The translations under genes were made by a program, and so were the position numbers. The notes below the pieces were generated by a model that was not told the origin of the DNA, made no database searches, and saw only the letters and a program-made list of their open reading frames with translations. Positions 51,996-62,039 of a stretch of 64,000 bases of DNA are shown here, piece after piece. Positions within the stretch are counted from its first letter, which is position 1. Each line of letters starts with the position of its first letter. This DNA is from Bradyrhizobium sp. ORS 278 (GTDB taxonomy: Bacteria > Pseudomonadota > Alphaproteobacteria > Rhizobiales > Xanthobacteraceae), in NCBI RefSeq assembly GCF_000026145.1, contig NC_009445.1:7129001-7193000 (forward strand), in the 5' to 3' direction.

Positions 51996-52955
51996 ATGCC
52001 GCTCGACCCTCGTGCCCGGCGATTGCTGTCGATGGTGGCCGCGACCGGCTCGGAAGAGCGGGAGCGCCCGAGCGTAGAGCACCGCCGGCAGTCGCTCGCG
52101 AAGCTGATGCAGTTCGCACGCAACGATGTCGGCGTGGTGACGACGCAGGACGCTCACTTGTTCGGGCCCGCGGGTCCGCTGCGCTACCGCCTGTACACGC
52201 CGACCGACGAGGCGGTCGAGACCGACGCGCGCCGTTCCGGCTTCGTCTACTTTCATGGTGGCGGGCTCGTCGCGGGAAGCATCGAGACCCATGACCGCCT
52301 CGCTGCGGCGCTCGCCGCTGCGAGCAAATGCCGTCTGCTCTCGATCGAATACCGGCTTGCGCCGGAACACACGTTTCCAGCAGCGTTCGACGACGCGGTT
52401 GCCGCGGTCCAGTTCGCCGTCGATCACGCGAACGCGCTCGGCCTCGACCGCGACCGGATCGTGGTGGGAGGCGATTCCGCGGGCGCGACACTCGCTGCGG
52501 CCGTCTGCCGATATTTCGGCAGCACTGCAAGCTTCAGGATCGCGACGCAGTGCCTGATCTGTCCCGTGCTGGACTTCTCGCGAGCCTGGCCATCGCGGGA
52601 GCTGTTCGGAAACGGTTATCTGGTCGATGCAGCCATCTGGCAGGCCGACCTCGCCGACTGCCTTCCAGAAGGAACAGACCTCCGCGATCCGCGGATCTCA
52701 CCCTTGTGCGGCGCTGACTTTTCCAACCTGCCACCCGCCGTCATCCACACCGCGGAGTTCGATCCGATGCGCGACGAAGGCAACGCCTATGCCGCCAGGC
52801 TGAAGCAGGCCGGCGTCCCGGTGGCGCATGTCTGTCACGACGGCATGGTTCACAATTTCCATGCGCTCGGCGCGCTGCTGCCGCAGGCCAAGCCGGCACT
52901 CGAGCTGATCGGGCGTCAGATCCAATCGCTGCTGCACGCCAGGGATTTGAGTTAA
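51996..52955 (+). CDS. Alpha/beta hydrolase, hormone-sensitive-lipase-like esterase
   Basis: A 319-residue esterase. The oxyanion motif HGGG (in YFHGGGLVAGS), nucleophile motif GDSAG, acid Asp in EFDPMRDEG and His in HDGMVHNFHAL form a full HSL-family active site. It should hydrolyse short acyl esters or lactones in the cytoplasm. It lies in its own transcription unit between two unrelated genes; the substrate is unknown. Confidence 0.92.
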   Translation: MPLDPRARRLLSMVAATGSEERERPSVEHRRQSLAKLMQFARNDVGVVTTQDAHLFGPAGPLRYRLYTPTDEAVETDARRSGFVYFHGGGLVAGSIETHDRLAAALAAASKCRLLSIEYRLAPEHTFPAAFDDAVAAVQFAVDHANALGLDRDRIVVGGDSAGATLAAAVCRYFGSTASFRIATQCLICPVLDFSRAWPSRELFGNGYLVDAAIWQADLADCLPEGTDLRDPRISPLCGADFSNLPPAVIHTAEFDPMRDEGNAYAARLKQAGVPVAHVCHDGMVHNFHALGALLPQAKPALELIGRQIQSLLHARDLS

Positions 52956-53069
52956 TTCGACGTTTGTCGGCGACATCTCGTTAGGGTTATTTCGTCGTTG
53001 TTGTCGCGAATTATGGACCGCTTTACGCCTACACTCCTACAACATCGGTACTCGCGGATGACGTGCAGA

Positions 53070-53090
53070 CCGCTTCGTCGATCGAAGCGG
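53070..53090 (+). promoter_or_regulatory. Leader hairpin just before metY
   Basis: CCGCTTCG (53070-53077) pairs perfectly with CGAAGCGG (53083-53090) around the 5-base loop TCGAT. It ends four bases before the GGAG ribosome-binding site of metY, so it could hide or expose it. No known SAM riboswitch consensus was recognised here. Confidence 0.45.
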
Positions 53091-53104
53091 CACGGAGATT
53101 GCCG

Positions 53105-54403
53105 ATGCGCAACGAGACGATTGCAATCCACGCCGGCTACGAGCCCGAGGGCACGACCAAGGCCGTTGCGGTCCCGATCTATCAGACCGCCGCCTATGCG
53201 TTCGACAGTGCCGACCACGGCGCCGCCCTGTTCAATCTCGAAGTCGAAGGCTACCGTTACAGCCGCATCTCCAATCCCACGACGGCCGTGCTCGAGAAGC
53301 GTGTCGCCGAGCTTGAAGGCGGTGTCGGCGCGCTCGCCGTCGGCACCGGCCAGGCCGCGCTGCATTTCGCGTTCGTCAATCTCGCCGATGGCGGCGGCAA
53401 CATCGTCTCGGTGCCGCAGCTTTATGGCACGACCCACACGTTGCTCGGCCACATTCTGCCGCGCCAGGGCATCACCGGCCGCTTTGCCGAGAGCGACCAG
53501 CCCGACGCGATCGAACGCCTGATCGACGCGAACACCAAGGCCGTGTTCGCCGAGACGATCGGCAATCCGGCCGGCAATGTGTGCGACATCGAGGCGCTGG
53601 CAAAGGTCGCGCATCGCAATGGCGTGCCGCTGATCGTGGACAACACCGTCGCAACGCCGATCCTGCTGCGGCCGTTCGACTACGGCGCCGACATCGCCGT
53701 GCACTCGCTGACCAAATTTCTCGGCGGCCACGGCACCACGCTCGGCGGCATGCTGGTCGACAGCGGCAACTTCCCTTGGAAGGATCACGCCGATCGCTTC
53801 CCGGCCTTCAGCCAGCCCGACACCTCCTATCACGGCATGGTCTACACCGACCATTTCGGCCGCAGCGCCTATATCCAGCGGGCCCGCAGCGTTTATCAGC
53901 GCACGATGGGCGCGGTGCTGTCGCCGTTCAACGCCTTCCTGCTGCTGCAGGGCATCGAGACGGTGGCGCTGCGCATGGAGCGTCACGTCGAGAACGCGCG
54001 CAAGGTCGCCGAATTTCTCCACAGGGATTCGCGCGTCGCGTGGGTCAACTACGCGGGCTTTCCCGACAGTCCGTATTATCCGCTGGTGCAGAAATATCTC
54101 GACGGCCGCGCCTCCTCGCTGTTCACGTTCGGGATCAAGGGCGGCCTGGAAGCCGGCAAGGCGTTCTACGACGCACTCAAGCTGATCACGCGGCTGGTCA
54201 ATATCGGCGATGCCAAGTCGCTCGCCTGCCATCCGGCGTCGACGACGCACCGGCAGATGCCGCCGGAGGACCAGCGCAAGGCCGGCGTGCCGCCGGAAGC
54301 CATCCGGCTGTCGATCGGCATCGAGCATATCGACGACATCATCGAAGATCTCGACCAGGCGCTGGCCCTGGCCTGCCCGCGTCAGCTGGACGCGGCGGAG
54401 TAG
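53105..54403 (+). CDS. metY: O-acetylhomoserine sulfhydrylase-type enzyme
   Basis: A 432-residue PLP enzyme of the Cys/Met metabolism family. The opening NETIAIHAGYEPEGTTKAVAVPIYQT is the MetY signature; the PLP lysine is in HSLTKFLGGHGTTLGG and the pocket motif SRISNPT is present. It makes homocysteine from O-acetyl(or succinyl)homoserine and sulfide. The ATG at 53105 has GGAG upstream, and an upstream in-frame start at 53063 is rejected as it spans the leader hairpin. It is 12 bases before metA. Confidence 0.93.
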   Translation: MRNETIAIHAGYEPEGTTKAVAVPIYQTAAYAFDSADHGAALFNLEVEGYRYSRISNPTTAVLEKRVAELEGGVGALAVGTGQAALHFAFVNLADGGGNIVSVPQLYGTTHTLLGHILPRQGITGRFAESDQPDAIERLIDANTKAVFAETIGNPAGNVCDIEALAKVAHRNGVPLIVDNTVATPILLRPFDYGADIAVHSLTKFLGGHGTTLGGMLVDSGNFPWKDHADRFPAFSQPDTSYHGMVYTDHFGRSAYIQRARSVYQRTMGAVLSPFNAFLLLQGIETVALRMERHVENARKVAEFLHRDSRVAWVNYAGFPDSPYYPLVQKYLDGRASSLFTFGIKGGLEAGKAFYDALKLITRLVNIGDAKSLACHPASTTHRQMPPEDQRKAGVPPEAIRLSIGIEHIDDIIEDLDQALALACPRQLDAAE

Positions 54404-54415
54404 AGCGATCAGCCG

Positions 54416-55393
54416 ATGACCCTGCTGTTCGACGGAGATCGCAGGATCAAGAGCCCTGCTCTCGCGCCCGCCGGCGGCGACCGTCGCGCGCGCGACCCGA
54501 TCGAGCTGACGATCGGGCTCGTCAACAACATGCCGGACAGCGCGCTGAAGGCAACCGATGTCCAAATCGCACGGCTGCTGCAACAAGCCGCGCCGTGGCA
54601 CGTTCGCATCCGCCTGCACTGCTTCTCGCTGCCGTCGATTGCACGTTCGCCTATGGCCAGCAGCCACGTTGCCCAGACCTACACCGACATCGACCGGCTC
54701 GATGGCCTCGACATCGACGGCCTGATCGTCACCGGCGCCGAGCCGGTCGCGGCAAGACTCCGCGACGAGTCCTATTGGCCGGACCTCGCCGCGATCGTCG
54801 ACTGGGCCAGGACCAACACGAAGACGACGATCTGGTCCTGCCTCGCCGCGCATGCCGCGGTGCTGCATCTCGACGACATCGAGCGGCAGCGGCTGGCCTC
54901 GAAATGCTCCGGCGTCTTCGACTGCGTGAAGGTTCGGGACGACTGGCTGACCCACGGCATCGACGCGCCGCTGCAGGTGCCGCACTCGCGGCTGAACGCC
55001 GTCAACGAGCCGCTGCTGGCGGAGCGCGGCTACGACATCCTGACCCGGTCCGCCGAGGTCGGCGTCGACATCTTCGCACGCACGATGCCGAGCCGCTTCG
55101 TGTTCTTCCAGGGTCACCCCGAGTATGACGCGCTGTCGCTGCAGCGTGAATACATGCGCGACATCGCACGGTATCTCGCCGGCCAGCGCGAGGACTATCC
55201 GCGGCCGCCGAGATCCTATTTCAGCGCCGAGAGCGAGGCGGTGCTGAACACGTTCGAGATCAGGGCCAGGGCACGGCGGGATCCGACGCTGGCGGCCGAA
55301 CTGCCAGGGCTCACGCTGCGCCCGGATCTTGCGGCCGGTCATGCCGCAAAACTCCTGTTCAGGAACTGGATCGGCTATCTCGCCGATGGCTAA
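54416..55393 (+). CDS. metA: Homoserine O-acyltransferase (MetA family)
   Basis: A 325-residue MetA-like enzyme that makes O-acylhomoserine, the substrate of the upstream MetY. Visible features are the glutamine-amidotransferase-like core with LTIGLVNNMPDSALKATD (MetA N-terminal motif), DGLIVTGAEP, the nucleophile Cys in WSCLAAHAAV and the active-site His-Glu in FQGHPEYD. Whether it uses acetyl- or succinyl-CoA cannot be decided from these motifs. The gene follows metY by 12 bases. Confidence 0.88.
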   Translation: MTLLFDGDRRIKSPALAPAGGDRRARDPIELTIGLVNNMPDSALKATDVQIARLLQQAAPWHVRIRLHCFSLPSIARSPMASSHVAQTYTDIDRLDGLDIDGLIVTGAEPVAARLRDESYWPDLAAIVDWARTNTKTTIWSCLAAHAAVLHLDDIERQRLASKCSGVFDCVKVRDDWLTHGIDAPLQVPHSRLNAVNEPLLAERGYDILTRSAEVGVDIFARTMPSRFVFFQGHPEYDALSLQREYMRDIARYLAGQREDYPRPPRSYFSAESEAVLNTFEIRARARRDPTLAAELPGLTLRPDLAAGHAAKLLFRNWIGYLADG

Positions 55394-55405
55394 CGCCATC
55401 GCGAA

Positions 55406-58400
55406 TCATCCTTTCTCGCCCAGCGAGGCCAGCGCAGCATTGCCGCCGGCCGCTGCGGTGTTGACCGTCATCGTCTGCTCGGTGGCGAAGCGTGCGAGGT
55501 AGTGAGGACCACCCGCCTTCGGCCCCGTGCCCGACCGCCCGCAACCGCCAAATGGCTGCACGCCGACCACGGCGCCGATCATGTTGCGGTTGATGTAGAT
55601 GTTGCCGATCGGGAGCTGACCGACGCGGTCGGCGAGCTGGCTGATGCGCGAATGCAGGCCAAAAGTCAGGCCGTAGCCGCTCGCCGCGATCGCCTGCAGC
55701 ATGCGCTCGAGATCGTCGCCGCGGTAGCGCACCACGTGCAGCACTGGGCCGAACACCTCCTGCTCCAGATCCTCAGGCCGCTGCAGCTCGAAGACATGCG
55801 GCGCCACGAAACAGCCGGTGTCCGGCGAAGATCCTGCGTAGTGGACGCGAGCGCTGACCTTCATGCGCGCGATGTGCTGATCGAGTTGCGCCTTGGCCTC
55901 CGCGTCGATCACCGGACCAATGTGGGTCGATACATTGCGGGGATCGCCGATCCGCAGCTCACGCGCCGCGCCCACGATCATCGCAATGATGTCGTCGGCG
56001 ACGTCATCCTGCACGCACAACAACCGCAGCGCCGAGCAGCGCTGGCCCGCCGAACGGAATGCCGAGGTGACGACGTCGTCGGTGACCTGCTCGGCCAGCG
56101 CGGTCGAGTCGACCAGCATCGCATTGATACCGCCGGTTTCCGCGATCAGCGGCAGGATCGAGCCGTGGCGGTTGGCCAGCGCGATGTTGATCGCGCGCGC
56201 GGTATCATAGGAGCCGGTGAAGACGACACCCGCGATCGCCGGATGATTGACCAGGTGGGCGCCAATGGCGCCATCCCCAGGAACTAGTTGCAGAGCCGAG
56301 ACCGAAGTGCCGGCCTCATGCAGCAGCCGCACCGTCTCGGCCGCGATCAGCGGCGTCTGCTCGGCAGGCTTGGCGATCACGGCATTGCCGGCCATCAGCG
56401 CGGCCACGATCTGGCCAATGAAGATGGCGAGCGGGAAATTCCACGGCGAGATTGCAACGAAGACGCCGCGCGGGCGCAGCCGCAATGCATTCGACTCGCC
56501 GGTCGGTCCGGGCAGTCCCAGCTCGGCGCCGAACAATCTTTCACCCTCGGCGGCGTAGTAGCGGCAGAAGTCGACCGCCTCACGGATTTCGGCGATGGCA
56601 TCGTCGATCGTCTTGCCAGCCTCGACCGCCAGCAGATGGATGAGGCGCGCGCGGCGCTGCTCGATCATGTCAGCCGCGCGCCGCAGCACCTTGGCGCGCT
56701 GGGCTGCACTGGTCATGCGCCAGGACGTCAGGCCGACGACGGCGGCGGCAATCGCGCGTTCGGCGACCGCAGCATCGGCTTCGATCACGCTGCCGGCGAC
56801 CACGCCAGGATCGAACGGACTGGTGAGCCGGCGCGGCATGCCGCCCAGGGTGACCCCGTCAATGATCGGCGCAGCCGTCGCCGGTGAGATGCCAGCTCGC
56901 GCGATCTCGGCTTGCAAGGCATTCAGCGAGGCGTGATGCCCGAGCTCGATGCCCTGCGAGTTACGGCGCGTTGGACCGTACAAATCGCGCGGCCGCACAA
57001 TATGCGGATGACGCGCGGCTTCGGGCCTGCCGATGATCTCGGCCTCGCTCGTCACGAGCTGCTCGATCGGAACATTGGGATCGGCCGCGACCGACACGAA
57101 CGAGGAATTGGCGCCGTTCTCGAGCAGGCGGCGGACGAGGTAGGCGAGGAGATCGCGGTGCTGGCCGACCGGCGCGTAGGTCCGGCAGGCGATGTCGGGA
57201 TGCAGCTCCCGCAAGGTCGCGTAGAGCGGGTCGCCCATGCCGTGCAGGCGCTGGAACTCGTAGCCGCCGCTGCCGCCGCCCTGGTGCACGATGTGCGCGA
57301 CGGTCAGTGCGTTGTGGGTCGCGAATTGCGGAAAGATGCGAGCGCGCTTCGCCAGCAGCTGCCGTGCGCAGGCGAGGTAGTTCAGATCGGTCATCGCCTT
57401 GCGTGTGAAGACGGGATAGTCGTCGAGCCCGCGCTCCTGCGCGCGTTTGATCTCGGTGTCCCAATAGGCGCCCTTAACCAGACGGACCATGAAGCGGCGA
57501 TCATGCGTTGCGGCAAGATCCACAATGAAGGCGATGACCTTCTCGGCGCGCTTCTGATAGGCCTGGATGGCCAGACCAAAGCCGTCCCAGCCGGCCAGCG
57601 CGGGATCGGCGACGACCTTCGCGATCACCGCCATCGACAGATCGAGCCGGTCGGCCTCTTCGGCATCGACGGTGAAGTTCAGGTCGTATGACTTGGCCTG
57701 CTTGGCGAGATCGATCACCACTGGCACCAGCTCGCGCAGCACACGCTCGCGGCTGATCTCCTCATAGCGCGGATGCAGCGCCGACAGCTTGACGGAGATT
57801 CCGGGACGCTCCGGCAAAGCTGCATTGCCCGCGGCCCGTCCGATCGCATCAATGGCCGCCGCATAGGACTGCTTATAGCGCTCGGCGTCGGCTGAGGTGC
57901 GGGCGCCTTCGCCGAGCATGTCGAAGGAATAGCGGAACAGCCGGCCGGTGCCGGAATTGGCACGGTCGAGCGCCTGGGCGATCGTCTCACCGAGCACGAA
58001 GTGGCTGCCGAGCAGCTTCATCGCCTGCCGCGCCGCGGTGCGCACCGTCGGCAATCCCAGGCGGCGCGCGAGGCCGGCGACCACGCTCTCCGGCGTCTCG
58101 CCCGGCGCGATCACGCGGGCGGCGAGGCCGAGCGCCCATGCGGAGGCGGTGACCAGCGGCGTATGCGATTTCACCTCGTGGTGCAGGAAGTCGCTGCGCC
58201 CGAGCTTGTCCTCGATCAGCCGGTCCGCCGTGTCGTCGCCAGGCACCCGCAGCAGCGCTTCGGCGAGCACCATCAGAGCGAGACCCTCGTTGGTCGACAG
58301 CGAATATTCCTGCAGAAAATCGTCGATCCCGCCGAAGCGCGAAGCCTTGGCGCGGAGGCCCTCGATGAGCCGCCGCGCCAAAGCCTTCACGGCCGGAAGA

Positions 58401-58501
58401 TCGGCGCCGTCCTGGGCGCGCAGCAGACGGTCGGCGATGGCGACGTCGTCCTCGGCATAGACAGGTGAGAAGGCTGTTTCCGCAGGCTGCGCGTGGGTCA
58501 T
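55406..58501 (-). CDS. putA: Bifunctional proline dehydrogenase / P5C dehydrogenase
   Basis: A 1031-residue enzyme converting proline to glutamate in two coupled steps. The proline dehydrogenase barrel covers about 90-480 (DAEEADRLDLSM, MVRLVKGAYWD and the EFQRLHGMG segment) and the aldehyde dehydrogenase about 510-1000 (VAISPWNFPLAIF, catalytic Cys in GQRCSALR, IGAVVGVQPFGGCGRSGTG). No ribbon-helix-helix DNA-binding domain is present, so it is a minimalist PutA without repressor activity. The ATG at 58501 follows GGAGCACG; a much longer in-frame extension upstream reads through other genes and is rejected. Confidence 0.94.
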   Translation of the reverse strand: MTHAQPAETAFSPVYAEDDVAIADRLLRAQDGADLPAVKALARRLIEGLRAKASRFGGIDDFLQEYSLSTNEGLALMVLAEALLRVPGDDTADRLIEDKLGRSDFLHHEVKSHTPLVTASAWALGLAARVIAPGETPESVVAGLARRLGLPTVRTAARQAMKLLGSHFVLGETIAQALDRANSGTGRLFRYSFDMLGEGARTSADAERYKQSYAAAIDAIGRAAGNAALPERPGISVKLSALHPRYEEISRERVLRELVPVVIDLAKQAKSYDLNFTVDAEEADRLDLSMAVIAKVVADPALAGWDGFGLAIQAYQKRAEKVIAFIVDLAATHDRRFMVRLVKGAYWDTEIKRAQERGLDDYPVFTRKAMTDLNYLACARQLLAKRARIFPQFATHNALTVAHIVHQGGGSGGYEFQRLHGMGDPLYATLRELHPDIACRTYAPVGQHRDLLAYLVRRLLENGANSSFVSVAADPNVPIEQLVTSEAEIIGRPEAARHPHIVRPRDLYGPTRRNSQGIELGHHASLNALQAEIARAGISPATAAPIIDGVTLGGMPRRLTSPFDPGVVAGSVIEADAAVAERAIAAAVVGLTSWRMTSAAQRAKVLRRAADMIEQRRARLIHLLAVEAGKTIDDAIAEIREAVDFCRYYAAEGERLFGAELGLPGPTGESNALRLRPRGVFVAISPWNFPLAIFIGQIVAALMAGNAVIAKPAEQTPLIAAETVRLLHEAGTSVSALQLVPGDGAIGAHLVNHPAIAGVVFTGSYDTARAINIALANRHGSILPLIAETGGINAMLVDSTALAEQVTDDVVTSAFRSAGQRCSALRLLCVQDDVADDIIAMIVGAARELRIGDPRNVSTHIGPVIDAEAKAQLDQHIARMKVSARVHYAGSSPDTGCFVAPHVFELQRPEDLEQEVFGPVLHVVRYRGDDLERMLQAIAASGYGLTFGLHSRISQLADRVGQLPIGNIYINRNMIGAVVGVQPFGGCGRSGTGPKAGGPHYLARFATEQTMTVNTAAAGGNAALASLGEKG

Positions 58502-58609
58502 CCGGCGTCGTGCTCCGAGAGCGTGCCCGTAGGTAGGTCCCAACTTTGTAACCCATCGCAGCACGTAGTCTGATACATTGGCGCGGCGGTTCCCGAACGC
58601 AAGGATTCC

Positions 58610-59851
58610 ATGGCCCGTCGCACCGGCAGCGCCGATCTCCCGCTCCATTCCGGGCGCGTCCCGGCCTGGCTCGGCACGCGCATGTCCGCGCTCGGCGCCA
58701 TCATCACGCAGGCCATCGTGCACCATTACGGCCGCGACGAATTTTTGGCGCGGCTGTCGCATCCGTTCTGGTTCCAGTCGTTCGGCGCCGTGATGGGCAT
58801 GGACTGGCATTCCTCGGGCATCACCACCAGCGTGATCGGCGCGCTGAAGCGCGGGCTGAAGCCGCTGTCCGGCGAGCTCGGTATCTATGTCTGCGGCGGC
58901 CGCGGCGAGCATTCGCGCAAGACTCCCGACGAACTGCGCCTGCTCAGCGACCGGCTCGGCCTCGACGGCGAGGGTCTGGTGCGCACCAGCAAGCTGGTCG
59001 CCAAGGTCGACAGCGCCGCGGTGCAGGACGGCTTCGACCTCTATCTGCATGGCTTCTTCGTCACCGCCGACGGCAAATGGACCGTCGTGCAGCAGGGCAT
59101 GAATGGCGAGGCGCGCCAGGCCCGGCGCTATCACTGGCATTCGCCCGACATCGCCGACTTCGTCGACGCGCCGCACAGCGCGATCGATGGGCCGGCCCAG
59201 GGCGAGATCGTCAATCTCACCGACAAGCGGGCCGCACCGTCGCGGAGCGCGCAGCTCGAGCTGCTGACCGAGCTCGGCCCCGACCGCCTCGTCACCGAGT
59301 TCGAGCGGCTGAGCGCGCCGGAACCGGCGCAGGCGCTGCTGCCGCATCTGATCATGCCGGATCATCACGACGTCAGACCAAAGGACGTGTTCGCCCGTCG
59401 CCTCCACGGCACGCTCGCCGCCGCGGCCGAGCGCGGGCCGGTCGATTTCCCCGAGCTGCTGCTGACACCGGGCGTCGGCGCCCGCACCGTGCGCTCGCTC
59501 GCGATGGTCGCCGAGGTCGTGCATGGCGCGCCGTATCGCTTCACCGATCCGGCGCGTTTCTCGCTGGCGCATGGCGGCAAGGATCGGCATCCCTACCCCG
59601 TGCCCATCAAGGTCTATGACGAGACCATCCGCGTGCTCAAATCCGCGGTCGGCAACGCCAAGCTTGGCCGCGACGAGGCCATGGCGGCGCTGAAGCGGCT
59701 CGACGACCAGGCGCGGCGGCTGGAGCGCACGGCGACCGGCCCCTCGCTCGACGCCTTCATCGCCACCGAGCGGGCCGCCTCGCCCGAGCTCGACGGCCGT
59801 TCGGTGTTCGGCTGGGAGCGCGACCTGATCCAACGCACCGGCGAGGCGTGA
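58610..59851 (+). CDS. DUF763 protein with helix-hairpin-helix segment
   Basis: A 413-residue protein opening RRTGSADLPLHSGRVPAWL, the DUF763 signature found in bacteria and archaea. A segment LLTPGVGARTVRSLAMVAEVV (about residues 285-305) reads as a helix-hairpin-helix, a DNA backbone-binding element, so a nucleic acid role is likely. The C-terminal 80 residues are predicted helical. It diverges from putA across 108 bases and is followed after four bases by a Nudix hydrolase gene, which suggests a joint function in nucleotide or DNA damage handling (inference). Confidence 0.85.
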   Translation: MARRTGSADLPLHSGRVPAWLGTRMSALGAIITQAIVHHYGRDEFLARLSHPFWFQSFGAVMGMDWHSSGITTSVIGALKRGLKPLSGELGIYVCGGRGEHSRKTPDELRLLSDRLGLDGEGLVRTSKLVAKVDSAAVQDGFDLYLHGFFVTADGKWTVVQQGMNGEARQARRYHWHSPDIADFVDAPHSAIDGPAQGEIVNLTDKRAAPSRSAQLELLTELGPDRLVTEFERLSAPEPAQALLPHLIMPDHHDVRPKDVFARRLHGTLAAAAERGPVDFPELLLTPGVGARTVRSLAMVAEVVHGAPYRFTDPARFSLAHGGKDRHPYPVPIKVYDETIRVLKSAVGNAKLGRDEAMAALKRLDDQARRLERTATGPSLDAFIATERAASPELDGRSVFGWERDLIQRTGEA

Positions 59852-59855
59852 GCGC

Positions 59856-60317
59856 ATGCCGGCGCGCAGCGCGGGCGTGCTCGCCTTCCGCCGTCGGGGC
59901 GGCGTGCTCGAGGTGCTGCTGGTGCATCCGGGCGGGCCGTTCTGGCGCAACAAGGATCTCGGCGCCTGGTCGATTCCGAAAGGCGAGTTCGGCGCCGGCG
60001 AAGCCGCCGAGGCGGTGGCGCGGCGCGAATTCGCCGAGGAGCTCGGCACTGAGCTGACCGCGCCGCTCGTCCCGCTCGGCGAGATCAGGCAGCGCGGCGG
60101 CAAGGTGGTCAAGGCGTTTGCCGCCGAGATTGATCTCGATGCCAGCGCGATCACCAGCAACACGTTCGAGCTCGAATGGCCGCCGCGCAGCGGTCGAATG
60201 CAGCGCTTTCCGGAAGTCGACCGCGCCGCGTGGCTCGACCTCGCCGAGGCGAGGGCCCGCATCAATCCGGCGCAGGCCGCTCTGCTCGATCGTCTCGTCG
60301 ACATCGGCGGAGGGTGA
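59856..60317 (+). CDS. Nudix hydrolase
   Basis: A 153-residue protein with an intact Nudix box (GEFGAGEAAEAVARREFAEELG, fitting GX5EX7REUXEEXGU) at about residues 46-68. It would hydrolyse a nucleoside diphosphate linked to another moiety; the SAGVLAFRRRGGVLEVLLVHPGGPFWRNKD start is typical of the DUF4916/MutT-like branch that cleans up oxidised or modified nucleotides. It is probably co-transcribed with the DUF763 gene four bases upstream. Confidence 0.92.
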   Translation: MPARSAGVLAFRRRGGVLEVLLVHPGGPFWRNKDLGAWSIPKGEFGAGEAAEAVARREFAEELGTELTAPLVPLGEIRQRGGKVVKAFAAEIDLDASAITSNTFELEWPPRSGRMQRFPEVDRAAWLDLAEARARINPAQAALLDRLVDIGGG

Positions 60318-60341
60318 GCGATCACCATCCGCCGCGCCGCC

Positions 60342-62039
60342 TCAGGCCGCGCGGACGTTGCCGAGGAAGCGTCCGGTCTGGCTCTTCAGCTGATCCGACT
60401 GGCTGCCGAGTTGAGAGGCCGCGCTCAGCACCTGCGCCGCCGCGGCGCCGACCTGGCCGGAGGCCTCGCGCACGCCGACGATGTGCTGCATGACGCCCTG
60501 TGTGCCCTGCGCCGCCTGCTGCACGCTGCGCGCGATCTCCTTGGTCGCGGCGCCCTGCTCCTCGACAGCCGCCGCGATCGCATCGGTGATCTCGTTCATC
60601 TGACCGATGGTCGCGCCGATGTCGCGGATCGCGGTCACCGTCGCGCCGGTGGCATCGCGGATCGCCTCGATCTGGCTGGTGATCTCCTCGGTCGCCTTGG
60701 CGGTCTGCGCCGACAGCGCCTTGACCTCGTTGGCGACGACCGCAAAACCCTTGCCGGCTTCGCCGGCGCGCGCCGATTCGATCGTGGCGTTGAGCGCCAG
60801 CAGGTTGGTCTGACCGGCGATCGTCTGAATCAGCGCCATGACCTCACCGATCTTCTGCGTGGCGTGCACCAGCTTCTCGACCATCGACTCCGTCTTGCTC
60901 GCCTGATCCACGGCGTTCTGCGCGATCGACGACGACTGCGTCACCTGCTTGGCGATCTCCTGGATCGACGACGACAACTGCTCGGCCGAGGCCGACACGG
61001 TCTGCACGTTCTTGGCGGTCTGCTCGGCGGCCGCGGCCACCTTCGCGCTCTGATCGGTGGTGCCGGAGACGATGCTCGACATCGACTGTGCCGAGGTCTG
61101 CAACTCGCCGGCCGCGCTCGCGGTGGTCTGGATGACGCCGCCGATCGAGCGCTCGAACTCGTCGGCGATCCGCGCCAGCACGGTGCGGCGCTCCTCCGCG
61201 GCCTGCTGCTTGGATTGCTCCTGCTCGGCCCTCATACGCTCGCTCTCGGCCAGATGATCCTTGAAGATCTGCAGGCTGCGCGCCATCCGGCCGATCTCGT
61301 TGCGGCGGTCGGTGAACGGTACCTCGAAATTGAGATTGCCGCGGGTCAGCTCGTCCATGACGGTGCAGGTCCGATCCAAGGGCGCAACGATGCCGCGGCC
61401 GAGCCAGAACGCAATGATGCCGGCCACGATCAGGCCCGCGAGGCCGCCCATGCCGGCCCACAGCGCGCGCTGATAGACCACCGCATCGATGTCGTCGACA
61501 TAGACGCCGGCCTGGATCGCCAGCATCTTGTCGCCACTGCCATAGGCGCCGACATAGGACATCTTCGGCAGCTCGTCGGTTCCGCCCGCGCGCGGCACCT
61601 TGTATTCGACGAAGCCGCCGCCGGCGCGCGCCGCGCGTACGATGTCCTGGATCAGGAGCTTGCCGGTCGAATCCCTGTAGTCCCAGCGATTGACGTTGAT
61701 GTATTTCGGGTTGGCGTGGACGTAGGTCACGCCGGCATCCGACGCGCTGGTTCCGTAGATGCCGAGATAGTCCGAATACGGCCCCCAGCGCATCGCGCCG
61801 ATCGCGGCGAAGGCCTGCTGCCGGGCCTGCTCCGCCGGAACCTTTCCGGCCGTCGCCGCGGCGTCATAGTAGTTCAGCACCTTGACGGCGGAGTCGACGA
61901 GGTTGCGGACCATGGTCTGCCGCTCCTCGATGACCGTTCCACGCAGCATCACGATCTGCATGGCGGAGACGGCGAACAGTGCGATCGACATCACGGCGAT
62001 GATCGCCGCGAGGCGCTGATAGACGGTCAGGTGTCGCAT
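60342..62039 (-). CDS. Methyl-accepting chemotaxis protein with periplasmic Cache-type sensor
   Basis: A 565-residue chemoreceptor. First membrane helix about 10-32; a periplasmic single-Cache-like domain about 35-185 ([30 protein letters not shown]); second helix about 195-217; a HAMP domain (about 218-270, [18 protein letters not shown]); then a long cytoplasmic signalling coiled coil with the hairpin tip [36 protein letters not shown]. No C-terminal CheR-binding pentapeptide is evident. It should report a small organic ligand to the flagellar motor. Convergent with the Nudix gene. Confidence 0.95.
   Translation of the reverse strand: MRHLTVYQRLAAIIAVMSIALFAVSAMQIVMLRGTVIEERQTMVRNLVDSAVKVLNYYDAAATAGKVPAEQARQQAFAAIGAMRWGPYSDYLGIYGTSASDAGVTYVHANPKYINVNRWDYRDSTGKLLIQDIVRAARAGGGFVEYKVPRAGGTDELPKMSYVGAYGSGDKMLAIQAGVYVDDIDAVVYQRALWAGMGGLAGLIVAGIIAFWLGRGIVAPLDRTCTVMDELTRGNLNFEVPFTDRRNEIGRMARSLQIFKDHLAESERMRAEQEQSKQQAAEERRTVLARIADEFERSIGGVIQTTASAAGELQTSAQSMSSIVSGTTDQSAKVAAAAEQTAKNVQTVSASAEQLSSSIQEIAKQVTQSSSIAQNAVDQASKTESMVEKLVHATQKIGEVMALIQTIAGQTNLLALNATIESARAGEAGKGFAVVANEVKALSAQTAKATEEITSQIEAIRDATGATVTAIRDIGATIGQMNEITDAIAAAVEEQGAATKEIARSVQQAAQGTQGVMQHIVGVREASGQVGAAAAQVLSAASQLGSQSDQLKSQTGRFLGNVRAA

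Noticed and set aside
52956..53104. SAM riboswitch in the metY leader
   Set aside because: I looked for the SAM-II type core expected in this group and did not find it; only a simple hairpin is present.
52952..55399. Minus-strand frame of 815 codons opposite metY-metA
   Set aside because: It is antisense to conserved genes with intact active sites and shows no recognisable motif.
58502..60328. In-frame extension of putA to 60328
   Set aside because: The extension is antisense to DUF763 and Nudix genes, whereas the ATG at 58501 has a good ribosome-binding site and gives the normal minimalist PutA length.
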